DNA of 64,000 nt from Bacillota bacterium (GCA_023415825.1 JAEZJF010000016.1:192462-256461); one strand, 5' to 3'. Shown: positions 1 through 9,632, numbered from the stretch's first letter. Notes: a model not told the origin generated them from the sequence alone. Numbers and translations: made by a program.

Positions 1-2
1 CG

Positions 3-2858
3 GACATAAAAGCTTTGACCGACGCGATACATGCAAAAGGACTCAAAGCGGTTCTCTGGTGGATGCCGGGGGATGTATCTCCCGGAACGACCATCGATAC
101 CAACCACCCCGAGTGGTTTGCACGTGATATAAACGGCGAGGTGCAGCATTTCAACGGTCCCTGGGGCGAAGTGTCCGAGGACCGCCTGCTTTGCCCTTCC
201 CTCAAGGAAGTTCAAGACTGGCACAGGGATTTTACCCAAAAGGCCGTACAGGTCTGGGGCTTCGATGGCTTTAAGCTGGATTCCCAGTACAATGTCGCCG
301 GTCCATGCTATGCCGAAAATCATGGTCATCAATCTCCCGATGAAGCGGAAGCTGATTATGCAAAGCTTTATAAGACGATTTTCGAGACCGCTAAGGCCAT
401 AAAGCCGGATTTTACCGTAAATATCTGCAACTGCGGAGTATCGCAGAATATGTACCTGCTGCCCTACCAGAACAGGATGGTGGTCGCCGATCCCACGAGC
501 CCGGCCCAGGTTCGCCAGAGGGCTAAGCTGCAAAAAGCTTTTTTTGGTCCTGCTTCGGCAGTCCTCGGCGACCATGTCGAGCTTTACGGCAATGATTTCG
601 CATCATCACTGGCTACGGGCTGTGTACTTGAAACGAAATATACCACCCTCAACAGCGCGGAAAAAGTAGAATACAGCAAATGGCTGAATCTCGGGAAGGA
701 CCTGGGGCTATCCTCGGGCGAATTCATGGGAGACCTCTACTTATACGGCTTCGATGATCCCGAAGCATATGCGGTAAAAAAGGAAGACATCATGTTCTAC
801 GGATTTTTCACCGATTCCTTCAAAGGCAATATTGAACTGCGGGGTCTTGAAAGCGGTAAAACCTATAAGGTTATGGACTATATTAATGGAACTGATTACG
901 GCACCGTCACGGGACCGACCGCAGCCCTGAAGGTCTCCATAAAAAGTAATCTGCTGTTGGCGGCAGTGCCTTCCGGTGGAAAAGCCGGAGAGAATCTGCC
1001 TGAAGGCGGAAAACTCCGTGATTATATGCTGAACCTCGCGCGAGAATACAACAAAGTGCCCGAAGACCCTCTGAAATTCAGCGATTCTGCACTGATTCCC
1101 GGCTGGGCGAGAGCCTCCTTAACCGGCCTTGTGCTTAAAGGCATTATTGCGAATAACGCAGGCGATGCTTTCCGTCCACAGGATCCCATAACAAAGGCGG
1201 AATTCATCAAGCTTCTGATGACTACGGTCGGAAAGGTGGATGAAAAAGCATCGGTAAGCTTCACGGACGTAAAAGAATCCGACTGGTTTTACAAATACGT
1301 TGCGTCGGCGGTAAAGGAAGGAATTGCGGTCGGAAAGACCGATCAGCTTTTTGCCCCCTATGAGAATTTGACCAGGCAGGATATGGTGGTCATGCTATCA
1401 AAAGCCCTGACCCTGATATGCAAGGAAAAGGAAGCCTCAACAGCAGATTTGGAGGTGCTCTCCGGTTTTAAAGACACGGCAGCCATCCCGGAGGATGCTC
1501 AGAAAGGTATGGCGCTGGCAGTAAAATACGGGTTTATTAACGGGTACGGCGACGGTACGATAAAACCCGGAAAGATCGCATCAAGAGCTGAAGCCGCAAG
1601 AATACTGTACAAGATTCTTACCGGCTATTCTGAGGCTGTGCAATACAAGCAGCTAAAGGAATGGGATGGAGTGGAAAATTACACCTATTACTCTGGTGCT
1701 TATGACCCGGCTTTGACCGGCTTCGATGTAGCCATCATCCGTGCCGACCTGATGACAAAAGCTGAAATATCCAAAATCAACACCTCCGGAACCTATACCA
1801 TCGGTTATCTGAGTATGGACAGTAACGGGAAAAAGGATTTACAGGATGCGGCTTGGCAGGATGAGCTGATAGACAGAACAGCGGCGGACATACTTGCTAA
1901 AGGCTGTCACGGGATGTTCCTGGACGATATTGACACAAACGCTTCGGAAGACGACATTGTTGACATCATAAAAAGACTGCATGAGAAATATCCGGATGCA
2001 AAGCTTGTTGTAAACGGCGGCGTATCCCTGTTGGGCAAAATTGCGCCTTATATATCCGGCGAAATGGTCAGGGCATTTTCCAGCGACTACGATCCGGAAT
2101 ACGGGAAATACCTTGTCCGTGATAAGGATTCCCTGAAGGCGACGGGAAGAATGGCAGCCTATAAAATAAATGCAGCCCGGAAAGCCAACAAATTCAACGT
2201 ATTCAGTCTTGATTACGCACAGGCTGATTGGGCCGATTTGATACAGAAGTATTGTGACAGGGCATGGGAATACGATTTCATACCGTATGTATCCGCCATA
2301 GACGCCGGAAAAATCTACCGGAACGGCATCCTGCCGCAGAGCAAACGGGGTGTGAAGGCTGAGGCGGGTGAAAGGTACGATCCCAACCTGCCTCCACAGG
2401 ACAAGGATATCCATAACAAAGCACTGGCTTCAAACGGTGCCGAAGTTTCCTGTGACAGCACATATGCCGGATATGACGGACCTGATGCGGTCAATGACGG
2501 GTATATCTGCGAGCAGGACATGGATTGGTCGATCCAGGCATGGGCAAGCGATGAAAGCAAGGTTGACCACTGGATAGCCTTCACCTTCCCGCAAGAGGAG
2601 CAAATCAAGGAAATTAAGATATATTGGGCCGAAGATGTGTCCTTTACAACGCCTTCCGAGTTGAGAGTGCAAAAGCTGGAAAACAGCGAATGGGTGGATG
2701 TAAAGAGCCTAACCGGCCTTCCCAGTGCCACAGCGGTAACGGATATAACCTTTGAAAAGCCTGAAAGCTTTACCCAGTTAAGACTGCTGCAACCTGCCGG
2801 TAAGGGATGCTCAACAAGGCCCGATCTGATGTGGATATACGAAATCGGGATATATTAG
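3..2858 (+). CDS. Multidomain surface glycosidase: GH36/melibiase-like, 3x SLH, GH114-like, discoidin domain (5' partial)
   Basis: The reading frame is open from the first bases of the window, so the N-terminus lies upstream; the TTG at 15 is internal. The visible part starts inside a TIM barrel of the GH36/melibiase type: an AVLWWMPG strand, FDGFKLD (nt about 259-282, probable nucleophile Asp) and GDHVEL (nt about 568-585, probable acid/base region). Three S-layer homology repeats follow (nt about 1069-1620; cores FRPQDPITKAEFIKLL, FAPYENLTRQDMVVML, IKPGKIASRAEAARIL). Next is a second barrel like GH114 endo-alpha-1,4-polygalactosaminidase (nt about 1640-2330, GMFLDDID), then an F5/8-type discoidin domain (nt about 2405-2855). 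SLH repeats suggest cell-wall attachment. An ABC sugar importer follows. Substrate is inferred only: alpha-galactosides or GalN/GalNAc polymers. Confidence 0.85.
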   Translation, partial: DIKALTDAIHAKGLKAVLWWMPGDVSPGTTIDTNHPEWFARDINGEVQHFNGPWGEVSEDRLLCPSLKEVQDWHRDFTQKAVQVWGFDGFKLDSQYNVAGPCYAENHGHQSPDEAEADYAKLYKTIFETAKAIKPDFTVNICNCGVSQNMYLLPYQNRMVVADPTSPAQVRQRAKLQKAFFGPASAVLGDHVELYGNDFASSLATGCVLETKYTTLNSAEKVEYSKWLNLGKDLGLSSGEFMGDLYLYGFDDPEAYAVKKEDIMFYGFFTDSFKGNIELRGLESGKTYKVMDYINGTDYGTVTGPTAALKVSIKSNLLLAAVPSGGKAGENLPEGGKLRDYMLNLAREYNKVPEDPLKFSDSALIPGWARASLTGLVLKGIIANNAGDAFRPQDPITKAEFIKLLMTTVGKVDEKASVSFTDVKESDWFYKYVASAVKEGIAVGKTDQLFAPYENLTRQDMVVMLSKALTLICKEKEASTADLEVLSGFKDTAAIPEDAQKGMALAVKYGFINGYGDGTIKPGKIASRAEAARILYKILTGYSEAVQYKQLKEWDGVENYTYYSGAYDPALTGFDVAIIRADLMTKAEISKINTSGTYTIGYLSMDSNGKKDLQDAAWQDELIDRTAADILAKGCHGMFLDDIDTNASEDDIVDIIKRLHEKYPDAKLVVNGGVSLLGKIAPYISGEMVRAFSSDYDPEYGKYLVRDKDSLKATGRMAAYKINAARKANKFNVFSLDYAQADWADLIQKYCDRAWEYDFIPYVSAIDAGKIYRNGILPQSKRGVKAEAGERYDPNLPPQDKDIHNKALASNGAEVSCDSTYAGYDGPDAVNDGYICEQDMDWSIQAWASDESKVDHWIAFTFPQEEQIKEIKIYWAEDVSFTTPSELRVQKLENSEWVDVKSLTGLPSATAVTDITFEKPESFTQLRLLQPAGKGCSTRPDLMWIYEIGIY

Positions 2859-2978
2859 TACTCCGGCGTGAAATAAATTTTCAATTATTTGGTGCCGCCT
2901 GGTATTGGAGGACTTATCACCGAAGGATGCCGACGGCGCCGGATGAAAAAATATCATAACAAATAGGAGGATTTAAAA

Positions 2979-4310
2979 ATGAAAGGGAAAAGGTTTTTAG
3001 CTTTATTGTTATGTGCGATGGTGATCTTAATGACACTTAGCGCGTGCGGGGGAAGCGCAGGCACAGGCGGTAACCAACAGACAACGCCCACCATTCAGCC
3101 CCAAGGACAGGAGCCTGCAAAAGATCAGCCGAAGGTAACGCTCATTTACTCCATCTGGGATACCAACCAGGAACCTGCAATGAAAGCAATGTGTGAAGCG
3201 TTTACCAAGGAAAACCCCAATATAACCGTAAAGGTTGAGGTCAGCCCTTGGGATCAGTACTGGACAAAGCTTGACGCCGCAGCCCAGGCAGGAACGATGT
3301 CCGATGTCCTTTGGATGTCTATTTCACAAGCCGCGAAATATGTAAAGGGCCAGATGGTTGAAATGCTGGATGACAGGATCAAGACAGACGGCTACGACAT
3401 GAGCGTATACCCGGAAGCCCTCGTAAAAGGCGCTCAAATGTTTGGAAAGCAATTTGGAATACCTAAGGATTTTGACACAATCGCTTTTTTCTATAATAAG
3501 ACACTGTTTGACCAGGCAAACGTCCCCTACCCCAAGGATGATTGGACATGGGACGATATGGTTGCGACAGCCAAAAAGCTGACCGATCCTGAAAAGGGCA
3601 TATATGGAGTCGCAGCAAGCTATGACAACCAGCAGGCTACATACAATACAATTGCGGCCGGAGGCGGTTATGTCATCAGCCCCGATGGAAAAAGCTCCGG
3701 ATATGACCGGCCTGAGACAATGGAAGCTATGAAAATCTGGACCGACCTTATCAATGTCCACAAGGTGTCGCCGACACAGAAATTCCTTACGGATAATTTC
3801 AACCTTGACCTGTTTTCATCGGGGAAGGTCGCCATGGTCTCGGGCGGTTCCTGGAACGTAGCCTATTTCAAAGATATCGAAGGCTTTGACAACAAATGGG
3901 ATGTCGTATCCTTTCCTCTCTATAAGGGAAAAAGGAGTGTCGTAATCAATGGCCTGACCAATGTGATGGCTGCTAACGGCAAGCATTCCGACGAGGCTTG
4001 GAAGCTGCTTAAATTCCTGGGCAACAAGGAAAGCGCTGAGATATCCGCAAACATGGGCGCGGCTATACCGGCCTATAACGGCACACAGGGCGGATGGGTC
4101 GAGGCGGGAGCCGGGTATAACCTGCAGAAGGCCTTTATTGATGAAGTGAAGAATGCCGTACCTTATTCAACATCCCCTTCAAGACCTGTATGGGGTCTGG
4201 CTGAGGAAGAGAATTTCATTAAAGCCTGGGACGGGCAGATATCTCTTGAGGAAGCGTGCAAAAATGTGGCGAAGGCAATGAATGAGGCCATAGCCGAAGA
4301 AAATGAGTAA
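2979..4310 (+). CDS. Sugar ABC transporter substrate-binding lipoprotein (family 1)
   Basis: A 443-residue extracellular binding protein of the CUT1 (MalE/UgpB-like) class. It has a lipoprotein signal peptide with lipobox LSAC (Cys near residue 23) followed by a Gly/Gln/Pro-rich linker, then the solute-binding fold (LIYSIWDTNQEPAMKAM, PKDFDTIAFFYNKTLFD, KVAMVSGGSW). The start is supported by AGGAGG about 8 nt upstream. It lies directly downstream of the surface glycosidase and upstream of two matching permeases, so it probably captures the oligosaccharides that enzyme releases. No ATPase gene is present in this cluster; a shared MsmX-type ATPase elsewhere is likely. Confidence 0.93.
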   Translation: MKGKRFLALLLCAMVILMTLSACGGSAGTGGNQQTTPTIQPQGQEPAKDQPKVTLIYSIWDTNQEPAMKAMCEAFTKENPNITVKVEVSPWDQYWTKLDAAAQAGTMSDVLWMSISQAAKYVKGQMVEMLDDRIKTDGYDMSVYPEALVKGAQMFGKQFGIPKDFDTIAFFYNKTLFDQANVPYPKDDWTWDDMVATAKKLTDPEKGIYGVAASYDNQQATYNTIAAGGGYVISPDGKSSGYDRPETMEAMKIWTDLINVHKVSPTQKFLTDNFNLDLFSSGKVAMVSGGSWNVAYFKDIEGFDNKWDVVSFPLYKGKRSVVINGLTNVMAANGKHSDEAWKLLKFLGNKESAEISANMGAAIPAYNGTQGGWVEAGAGYNLQKAFIDEVKNAVPYSTSPSRPVWGLAEEENFIKAWDGQISLEEACKNVAKAMNEAIAEENE

Positions 4311-4398
4311 CGTTTGATTGGATGTAAAACGAAGGGTGGGCGATCTACCGGGATAAAAGGTGGGTTGCCCGCCTTAAAAAAAGCAAGGGGGCTTGAAT

Positions 4399-5355
4399 GT
4401 GAATGTTCCGGCAGCAAAAGACAATGTGTTAACCGGGCCTGATTTCAATAAAGTGAGAGGATACCGGAGCCTTCGTTCCAAAAAAAGGCAGGACTATTTT
4501 TGGGCTTATGTTATGATTTTGCCCAACCTTATCGGACTGTTGGCCTTTTATATCATTCCGATATTTCAGACCCTATTCTTCAGCCTGAATAGGTATAGGG
4601 GCTTTGATCCCATGAAGTGGGTGGGACTGAAAAACTATCAGAAGCTATTTGCGGATATGGGCTTCTGGATGTCCTTAAAAAACACACTGGTGTTCACAGT
4701 AGCATATGTCCCTCTTAGCATAGTGATCTCGCTGATTGTCGCGGCTTTGCTGAATAATAAGCTTTCTGGCATCGGAATTTACAGGACGATATTCTTTCTT
4801 CCGCAGGTTACGCTGCCCGCGGCTGTGGCAATGATTTGGCAATGGCTTTTTAATGCGGAATTCGGTCTTATCAACAATTTGCTCGGGCTATTCGGTATCG
4901 CGGGGCCGCAGTGGATTACAGATTCCAGGATAGCCATCTATTCTATTGTTTTGGTTTCAGTATGGGGTGCCATCGGCTACAATATGATCATTCTGTTATC
5001 CGGGCTCCAGGATATACCCCGGCATTACTATGAAGCGGCGTCTATAGACGGCGCGAGCGCGACGCAGAAGTTTTTCAGAATTACCATACCTCTACTGTCG
5101 CCTACCATGTTTTTCCTTATGATTACGACAATTATAGGCTCCCTTCAGGTGTTCGACGTCATCTATCTTATGATAAGCAAAAGCAACCCCGCGATTGACA
5201 GTGTGCAGTCAGTGGTCTTCCTATTCTTCCGGAGCTCTTTTATTCAGTATGATAAAGGCTACGGCGCGGCAATAGCGGTAGTGATACTGGTGATAATCAT
5301 GATCATCACATCAATACAGCTCGCCCTGCAGAAGAAGTGGGTACATTATAATTAA
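4399..5355 (+). CDS. Sugar ABC transporter permease, MalF/UgpA type
   Basis: Inner-membrane permease of a CUT1 importer with about six hydrophobic segments. It carries the EAA loop (YEAASIDGASATQKFF followed by RITIPLLSP) that docks to the ATPase. A TTG at 4393 is also in frame, but it sits only 2 nt after the GGGGG ribosome site at 4387-4391. The GTG at 4399 gives 7 nt spacing and is preferred, leaving 318 residues. Partner of the binding protein upstream and the MalG-type permease downstream. Confidence 0.92.
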   Translation: MNVPAAKDNVLTGPDFNKVRGYRSLRSKKRQDYFWAYVMILPNLIGLLAFYIIPIFQTLFFSLNRYRGFDPMKWVGLKNYQKLFADMGFWMSLKNTLVFTVAYVPLSIVISLIVAALLNNKLSGIGIYRTIFFLPQVTLPAAVAMIWQWLFNAEFGLINNLLGLFGIAGPQWITDSRIAIYSIVLVSVWGAIGYNMIILLSGLQDIPRHYYEAASIDGASATQKFFRITIPLLSPTMFFLMITTIIGSLQVFDVIYLMISKSNPAIDSVQSVVFLFFRSSFIQYDKGYGAAIAVVILVIIMIITSIQLALQKKWVHYN

Positions 5356-5367
5356 GGAGGATTTCTA

Positions 5368-6207
5368 ATGAGTCAAAACAGATTGGAAACAGGTTTCAAA
5401 GCGCGGGCAGCCATCCATGCCATATTGGTAGTCGGGTGCGTGGTCATGATAGGGCCGTTCATCTGGATGATCCTGACCTCCTTCAAGACACTGGGCGAGG
5501 CTACTCACATACCCATTATCATATTCCCTAAGAACTGGAAATTCAATAATTATATTAAGGCAACATCAACGCTTACATTCGGGTATTACTATTTCAATAC
5601 CATTGTCATGGCCGTCGGCAGGGTGGCAGGACAGCTCATATTGAGTTCAATGGCGGCATACGCTTTTGCGAGGATCAAGTTCCCCGGACGGAACTTCCTG
5701 TTTATACTTGTAATTTCGGTCTTTATGGTTCCGTCTCAGGTATTTCTGATACCGAATTTCTTGTTAATAAACAAGATGGGACTGGCGGACAGTCTTGGCG
5801 GACTGGTTCTTCCAGGTATTTTCACCGCTTTTGGCGTATTCCTGCTCCGACAGGTATTCATGTCGATGCCTGATGAGCTTGAGGAAGCGGCAACTATAGA
5901 TGGCTGCAGCCAGTTCGGCATATACTTCAAGATTATGCTGCCCCTGGCAAAATCCGGTCTGGTCGCGCTGTCCATCTGCGTATTCTTATGGTCCTGGAAT
6001 GACCTCGTATGGCCGCTGATCTGCAACCATTCAAATGAAAAGATGACCCTCTCGGTTGGTATTGCATCCCTTTCCGGACAATACATAACAAATTTCCCGG
6101 TTATTATGGCCGGCTCGGTTCTGGCATCCATACCGATGATTCTTGTTTTTATGTTTTTCCAGAAACAGTTTGTTGAAGGACTTACCTTTGCAGGGATAAA
6201 AATGTAG
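5368..6207 (+). CDS. Sugar ABC transporter permease, MalG/UgpE type
   Basis: 279-residue second permease of the same CUT1 importer, 12 nt after the first and preceded by AAGGAGG. It has the EAA loop EEAATIDGCSQFGIYFKIML followed by PLAKS, and ends with the family's usual F-x-GLTFAGIKM tail. Together with the preceding binding protein and permease it forms a complete importer apart from the ATPase. Confidence 0.93.
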   Translation: MSQNRLETGFKARAAIHAILVVGCVVMIGPFIWMILTSFKTLGEATHIPIIIFPKNWKFNNYIKATSTLTFGYYYFNTIVMAVGRVAGQLILSSMAAYAFARIKFPGRNFLFILVISVFMVPSQVFLIPNFLLINKMGLADSLGGLVLPGIFTAFGVFLLRQVFMSMPDELEEAATIDGCSQFGIYFKIMLPLAKSGLVALSICVFLWSWNDLVWPLICNHSNEKMTLSVGIASLSGQYITNFPVIMAGSVLASIPMILVFMFFQKQFVEGLTFAGIKM

Positions 6208-6246
6208 AAGCGTAATGCAATAAATTTATCAAAAAGGAATGATTAT

Positions 6247-7479
6247 ATGACGGTTAAAGCCATACTTGTGGGAGCAGGCCAAAGAGGACTTCTGTCTTAT
6301 GCTCCCTATGCCCTTCAAAAACCACAGGAGTTAACCTTTGTGGGGGTAGCGGAGCCTGATGGCGAAAGAAGAAATACCTTCAAACAGGAGCATCATATAG
6401 CACCGGAAAACGCATATAGCTCATGGGAAGAAATATTGGACCGTCCGAAGTTTGCCGATGCCGTACTCATATGTACCAATGACCGTATGCATTTTGAGCC
6501 GACTATGAAAGCCCTGGCTCAGGGCTACCATGTACTCCTCGAAAAACCCATGTCCTACGATGCCAATGAGCTAAAGGCCATGGACGAAGAAGCACGAAAA
6601 CGCGGATTAATTTTATCTGTTTGTCATGTGCTGAGATATACGGAGTTTTTCTCAGAATTGAAAAGAATTCTGGATGAAGGCAAAATAGGCACGCTTGTTA
6701 GTATTCAGCATCTGGAGTCTGTAGGATATTGGCACCAAGCCCATTCCTTTGTTCGTGGCAACTGGCGGAGAAAGGATGAAACCAGTCCCATGATACTGGC
6801 TAAATGCTGCCATGATATGGATATACTCAATTTCCTTGTAGGAGGGAAGTGTGTCTCTGTAGCTTCCTTTGGTTCACTTAGGCATTTTAAGCACGAAAAT
6901 AGGCCGGAGGGTGCACCGGATCGCTGCATATTAGGCTGTCCACATGCCGACACCTGTCCTTACGACGCAACTCGCTTATACTTAGGTGAAAGCACCGATT
7001 GGCCCACATCCGCCATATCCAATGACACATCCATGGATGCACGAATTAAGGTACTTAAGGAAGGACCTTATGGACGGTGCGTCTATGCCTGCGACAACGA
7101 TGTTGTAGACAATCAGGTTGTGAACCTCCTGTATGATAATGGGGTAACGGTGTCCATGGGTATGTGCGCCTTTACAAAGGAAATCAAGCGTACCATAACT
7201 CTTATGGGAACCTATGGTCAAATCACAGGTGATATGGAAGAGAACATCATTCACGTGGATGACTTTGTGTCAGGCAAAAGGGAGACAGTCGAGATCAATC
7301 CGCGTGGCGGAGGACACTCGGGTGGAGATTACGGATTAATGAAGGATTTTGTCAGGCAAGTGGCCTCAAATGGGCAATACAAAGGGTTGACATCTTCCGA
7401 GGTGTCTATTCAGAGCCATCTCATGGCACTGGCTGCGGAGGAATCACGCTTAACCGGAAAAATAATAGAAATGATATAG
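6247..7479 (+). CDS. Gfo/Idh/MocA-family oxidoreductase with cysteine cluster
   Basis: 410-residue NAD(P)-dependent oxidoreductase family member. The N-terminal Rossmann motif is VGAGQRG, and the EKP motif (LLEKPMSYD) and HDMD segment of the catalytic domain are present. An insertion contains C227-x3-C231-x5-C237 and later C278-x3-C282 followed by DNDVVDNQ. This spacing looks like a structural metal site, which is an inference. It is the last gene of the surface-glycosidase/ABC operon, 40 nt after the permease, so it probably oxidises a sugar imported by that system. The exact substrate cannot be read from sequence. Confidence 0.88.
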   Translation: MTVKAILVGAGQRGLLSYAPYALQKPQELTFVGVAEPDGERRNTFKQEHHIAPENAYSSWEEILDRPKFADAVLICTNDRMHFEPTMKALAQGYHVLLEKPMSYDANELKAMDEEARKRGLILSVCHVLRYTEFFSELKRILDEGKIGTLVSIQHLESVGYWHQAHSFVRGNWRRKDETSPMILAKCCHDMDILNFLVGGKCVSVASFGSLRHFKHENRPEGAPDRCILGCPHADTCPYDATRLYLGESTDWPTSAISNDTSMDARIKVLKEGPYGRCVYACDNDVVDNQVVNLLYDNGVTVSMGMCAFTKEIKRTITLMGTYGQITGDMEENIIHVDDFVSGKRETVEINPRGGGHSGGDYGLMKDFVRQVASNGQYKGLTSSEVSIQSHLMALAAEESRLTGKIIEMI

Positions 7480-7532
7480 ATAATACGCGCCCCGTGGTAT
7501 CCCTAATCTCAATTACACTTCAATAAGGCAAG

Positions 7533-7571
7533 AGAGGACAGCCAAACTGTGAACAATGGCTGTCCTCTTTG
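7533..7571 (+). terminator. Rho-independent terminator after the Gfo/Idh gene
   Basis: Perfect 12-bp inverted repeat (7533-7544 with 7557-7568, left arm AGAGGACAGCCA) with a 12-nt loop, followed by a short T-rich tail. It closes the glycosidase/ABC/oxidoreductase operon. Confidence 0.7.
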
Positions 7572-7618
7572 CGTATACCGTACCCAATAAAGGGGTGCGG
7601 AAGATGCCTATGAAATGC

Positions 7619-7647
7619 TTTTTATAAATGAAACCATCTGGTATAAT
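7619..7647 (+). promoter_or_regulatory. Probable promoter of hom-hisI-hisE
   Basis: A perfect -10 TATAAT at 7642-7647 lies 47 nt before the hom start. The -35 region (TTTTTA at 7619-7624, spacing 17) is poor, so activity probably depends on the -10 box. The leader is too short for a T-box or riboswitch. Confidence 0.4.
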
Positions 7648-7693
7648 AGTCACAATAGTGTTGTCTTTACCGCGAAAGGAATGGGATATTTTT

Positions 7694-8962
7694 ATGAAAA
7701 AAGTCGGTCTCGCACTTTTGGGCCTCGGCACCATTGGCTGTGGTGTGATGAAGGTTCTTCAAGAGAACGGTGAGATGATAAAAAACCGCGAAGGCCTTGA
7801 TATAGAAGTTAAAAGAATTCTGGTCAGGGATAAATCGAAAAAACGTCAATTTCAGGTGGATGCAAGCTTGCTAACCGACAATCTTCAAGAAATTCTTGAT
7901 GACAACAGCATTGAAGTCATTGCGGAGTTTATGGGCGGCGAAATGCCCGCATTTACCTTTATCCGGGATGCTTTGAGAAGGGGTAAGTCCGTCATCACCG
8001 CTAACAAGGAAGTCATTGCCAAGCGCTGGGATGAGTTGGAAATGGAAGCCCAAAAATCTGGGGCCGGACTATACTTTGAAGCCAGTGTTGCCGGAGGCAT
8101 CCCTATTATAAAATCAGTCAGACGATCCTTGCAGGCCAACAACGTTCAGATGCTCATGGGAATAATCAATGGCACAACTAATTTTATTCTCACCAGGATG
8201 AGCGAGGAAGGGCGTAGCTTTGAGGATATCCTGGCAGAGGCCCAGAGGCTGGGCTATGCGGAGCCCGATCCCACTGCCGATGTGGAAGGCCATGACGCGC
8301 GCTATAAGCTGTCCATTTTGTCTACCATATGCTTCAGAAATCGGGTAACGGTTGACAACATTTACTGTGAGGGTATTACAAAAATCTCAGCAGACGACAT
8401 CGGTTACGCCAAAGATTTAGGGTTTGGCATCAAGCTATTAGCCATAGCTAAAAAGCAGAATGGGAAAATAGATGCAAGGGTGCACCCCACCTTTATTCCG
8501 TTGTCCCATCCGTTATCTGCCGTCAGAGATGCTTATAATGCCATTTATATTAAAGGGGATATGGTCGGTAATCTTATGTTTTATGGCCGTGGAGCGGGGG
8601 ATCTTCCCACCGCCAGCGCTCTGGTTTCTGATATTATCACGGCATGCCAGAACAGTGGTGCCCATCACCGCGTGAAGCTCGACGACGAGCAGGTTACCTT
8701 TGAAGAGGACTGGAAGGATGAATATTACCTGAGACTTGTTGTTCGGGATCAGCCCGGTGTATTGGCCGAAATCGCAGGCATATTCGGCCGTCACAATGTG
8801 AGTCTTGACTCTGTCATGCAAAAGCTCAGAGGTAACGACCATGCCACCATTATTTTTATAACCCATGAAGCTCATGAAAAATGGATACATGCTGCACTGG
8901 AAGAAATGCGCAATTGTCCCTCAGTCATTTCAATCGAAAGTCTCATCAGGGTTGAGCGCTAG
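7694..8962 (+). CDS. hom: Homoserine dehydrogenase with ACT domain
   Basis: 422-residue enzyme that reduces aspartate semialdehyde to homoserine for threonine and methionine synthesis. It has the N-terminal nucleotide-binding loop GLGTIGCGV, the family signature GIINGTTNFILTRM, and a C-terminal ACT domain (RLVVRDQPGVLAEIAGIFGR) for feedback control, normally by threonine. In-frame codons extend upstream to 7628, but the ATG at 7694 begins exactly at the conserved MKKVGLALLGLGT segment and follows AAAGGA, so it is the start used here. It is followed 9 nt later by hisI, an unusual partner. Confidence 0.95.
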   Translation: MKKVGLALLGLGTIGCGVMKVLQENGEMIKNREGLDIEVKRILVRDKSKKRQFQVDASLLTDNLQEILDDNSIEVIAEFMGGEMPAFTFIRDALRRGKSVITANKEVIAKRWDELEMEAQKSGAGLYFEASVAGGIPIIKSVRRSLQANNVQMLMGIINGTTNFILTRMSEEGRSFEDILAEAQRLGYAEPDPTADVEGHDARYKLSILSTICFRNRVTVDNIYCEGITKISADDIGYAKDLGFGIKLLAIAKKQNGKIDARVHPTFIPLSHPLSAVRDAYNAIYIKGDMVGNLMFYGRGAGDLPTASALVSDIITACQNSGAHHRVKLDDEQVTFEEDWKDEYYLRLVVRDQPGVLAEIAGIFGRHNVSLDSVMQKLRGNDHATIIFITHEAHEKWIHAALEEMRNCPSVISIESLIRVER

Positions 8963-8971
8963 GGGGAGAGC

Positions 8972-9301
8972 ATGGATAAACAAGTATTCATGGATGCTGT
9001 AGCATATAATAACCAGGGACTGGTTCCCGTTATCACCCAGGATGCCGAGAGCAAAGATGTGCTTATGATGGCATGGATGAATAAGGAAGCTCTGAGCCTC
9101 ACCCTGGAAACCCGAAAAATGACCTATTTTAGCCGAAGCCGACAAAGCCTATGGATAAAGGGAGAAACCTCGGGCCATTTCCAAAAGCTGATTTCCCTAT
9201 CCATTGATTGTGATGGGGATACACTTTTAGCCCAGGTCGTTCAAACCGGTGCCGCCTGCCATACGGGGAACAGAACATGTTTTTATAGGGTCTGTGAGTA
9301 G
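8972..9301 (+). CDS. hisI: Phosphoribosyl-AMP cyclohydrolase
   Basis: 109-residue stand-alone HisI, third step of histidine synthesis (opening of the purine ring of PR-AMP). Diagnostic segments are MMAWMNKEAL, FSRSRQSLWIKGETSGH, the Mg-binding DCDGD, and the Zn cysteines in GAACHTGNRTCF. The start is supported by GGGGGAGAG just upstream. It is followed by hisE, so the two activities fused as HisIE in enterobacteria are separate here. No other his gene is in this window. Confidence 0.96.
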   Translation: MDKQVFMDAVAYNNQGLVPVITQDAESKDVLMMAWMNKEALSLTLETRKMTYFSRSRQSLWIKGETSGHFQKLISLSIDCDGDTLLAQVVQTGAACHTGNRTCFYRVCE

Positions 9302-9344
9302 AGTGTGCGTAGTGCGCAACCATATATAGAAAGGATTGAATAGA

Positions 9345-9632
9345 GTGAGCGAGCAATTCAGTATTTTTAAAGAAGTCTATGATGTAGTAGCCGACCGTAG
9401 GGTAAACCCCAAGGAGGGCTCCTACACCAATTATCTTTTTGACAAGGGAATTGATAAAATCTGCAAAAAGGTGGGGGAGGAAGCGGCGGAAGTCATCATC
9501 GCGGCCAAAAACAACGCTCCCGATGAAATTCGATATGAGATTGCAGACCTTCTCTATCATCTTACGGTTCTCATGGTTAATCAGGGCCTGACCTGGGAAG
9601 AGGTTTGCGAAGAGCTGGCCAAAAGGCGATAA
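9345..9632 (+). CDS. hisE: Phosphoribosyl-ATP pyrophosphatase
   Basis: 95-residue MazG-like all-alpha pyrophosphatase, second step of histidine synthesis (PR-ATP to PR-AMP). Conserved core: NPKEGSYTNYLFDKGID, KKVGEEAAEVIIAAKN and EIADLLYHL with the metal-binding acidic residues. A TTG at 9336 is also in frame but almost abuts AAAGGA (9329-9334). The GTG at 9345 has 10 nt spacing and is preferred. The gene ends 30 nt before the stop of a convergent gene. Confidence 0.94.
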   Translation: MSEQFSIFKEVYDVVADRRVNPKEGSYTNYLFDKGIDKICKKVGEEAAEVIIAAKNNAPDEIRYEIADLLYHLTVLMVNQGLTWEEVCEELAKRR

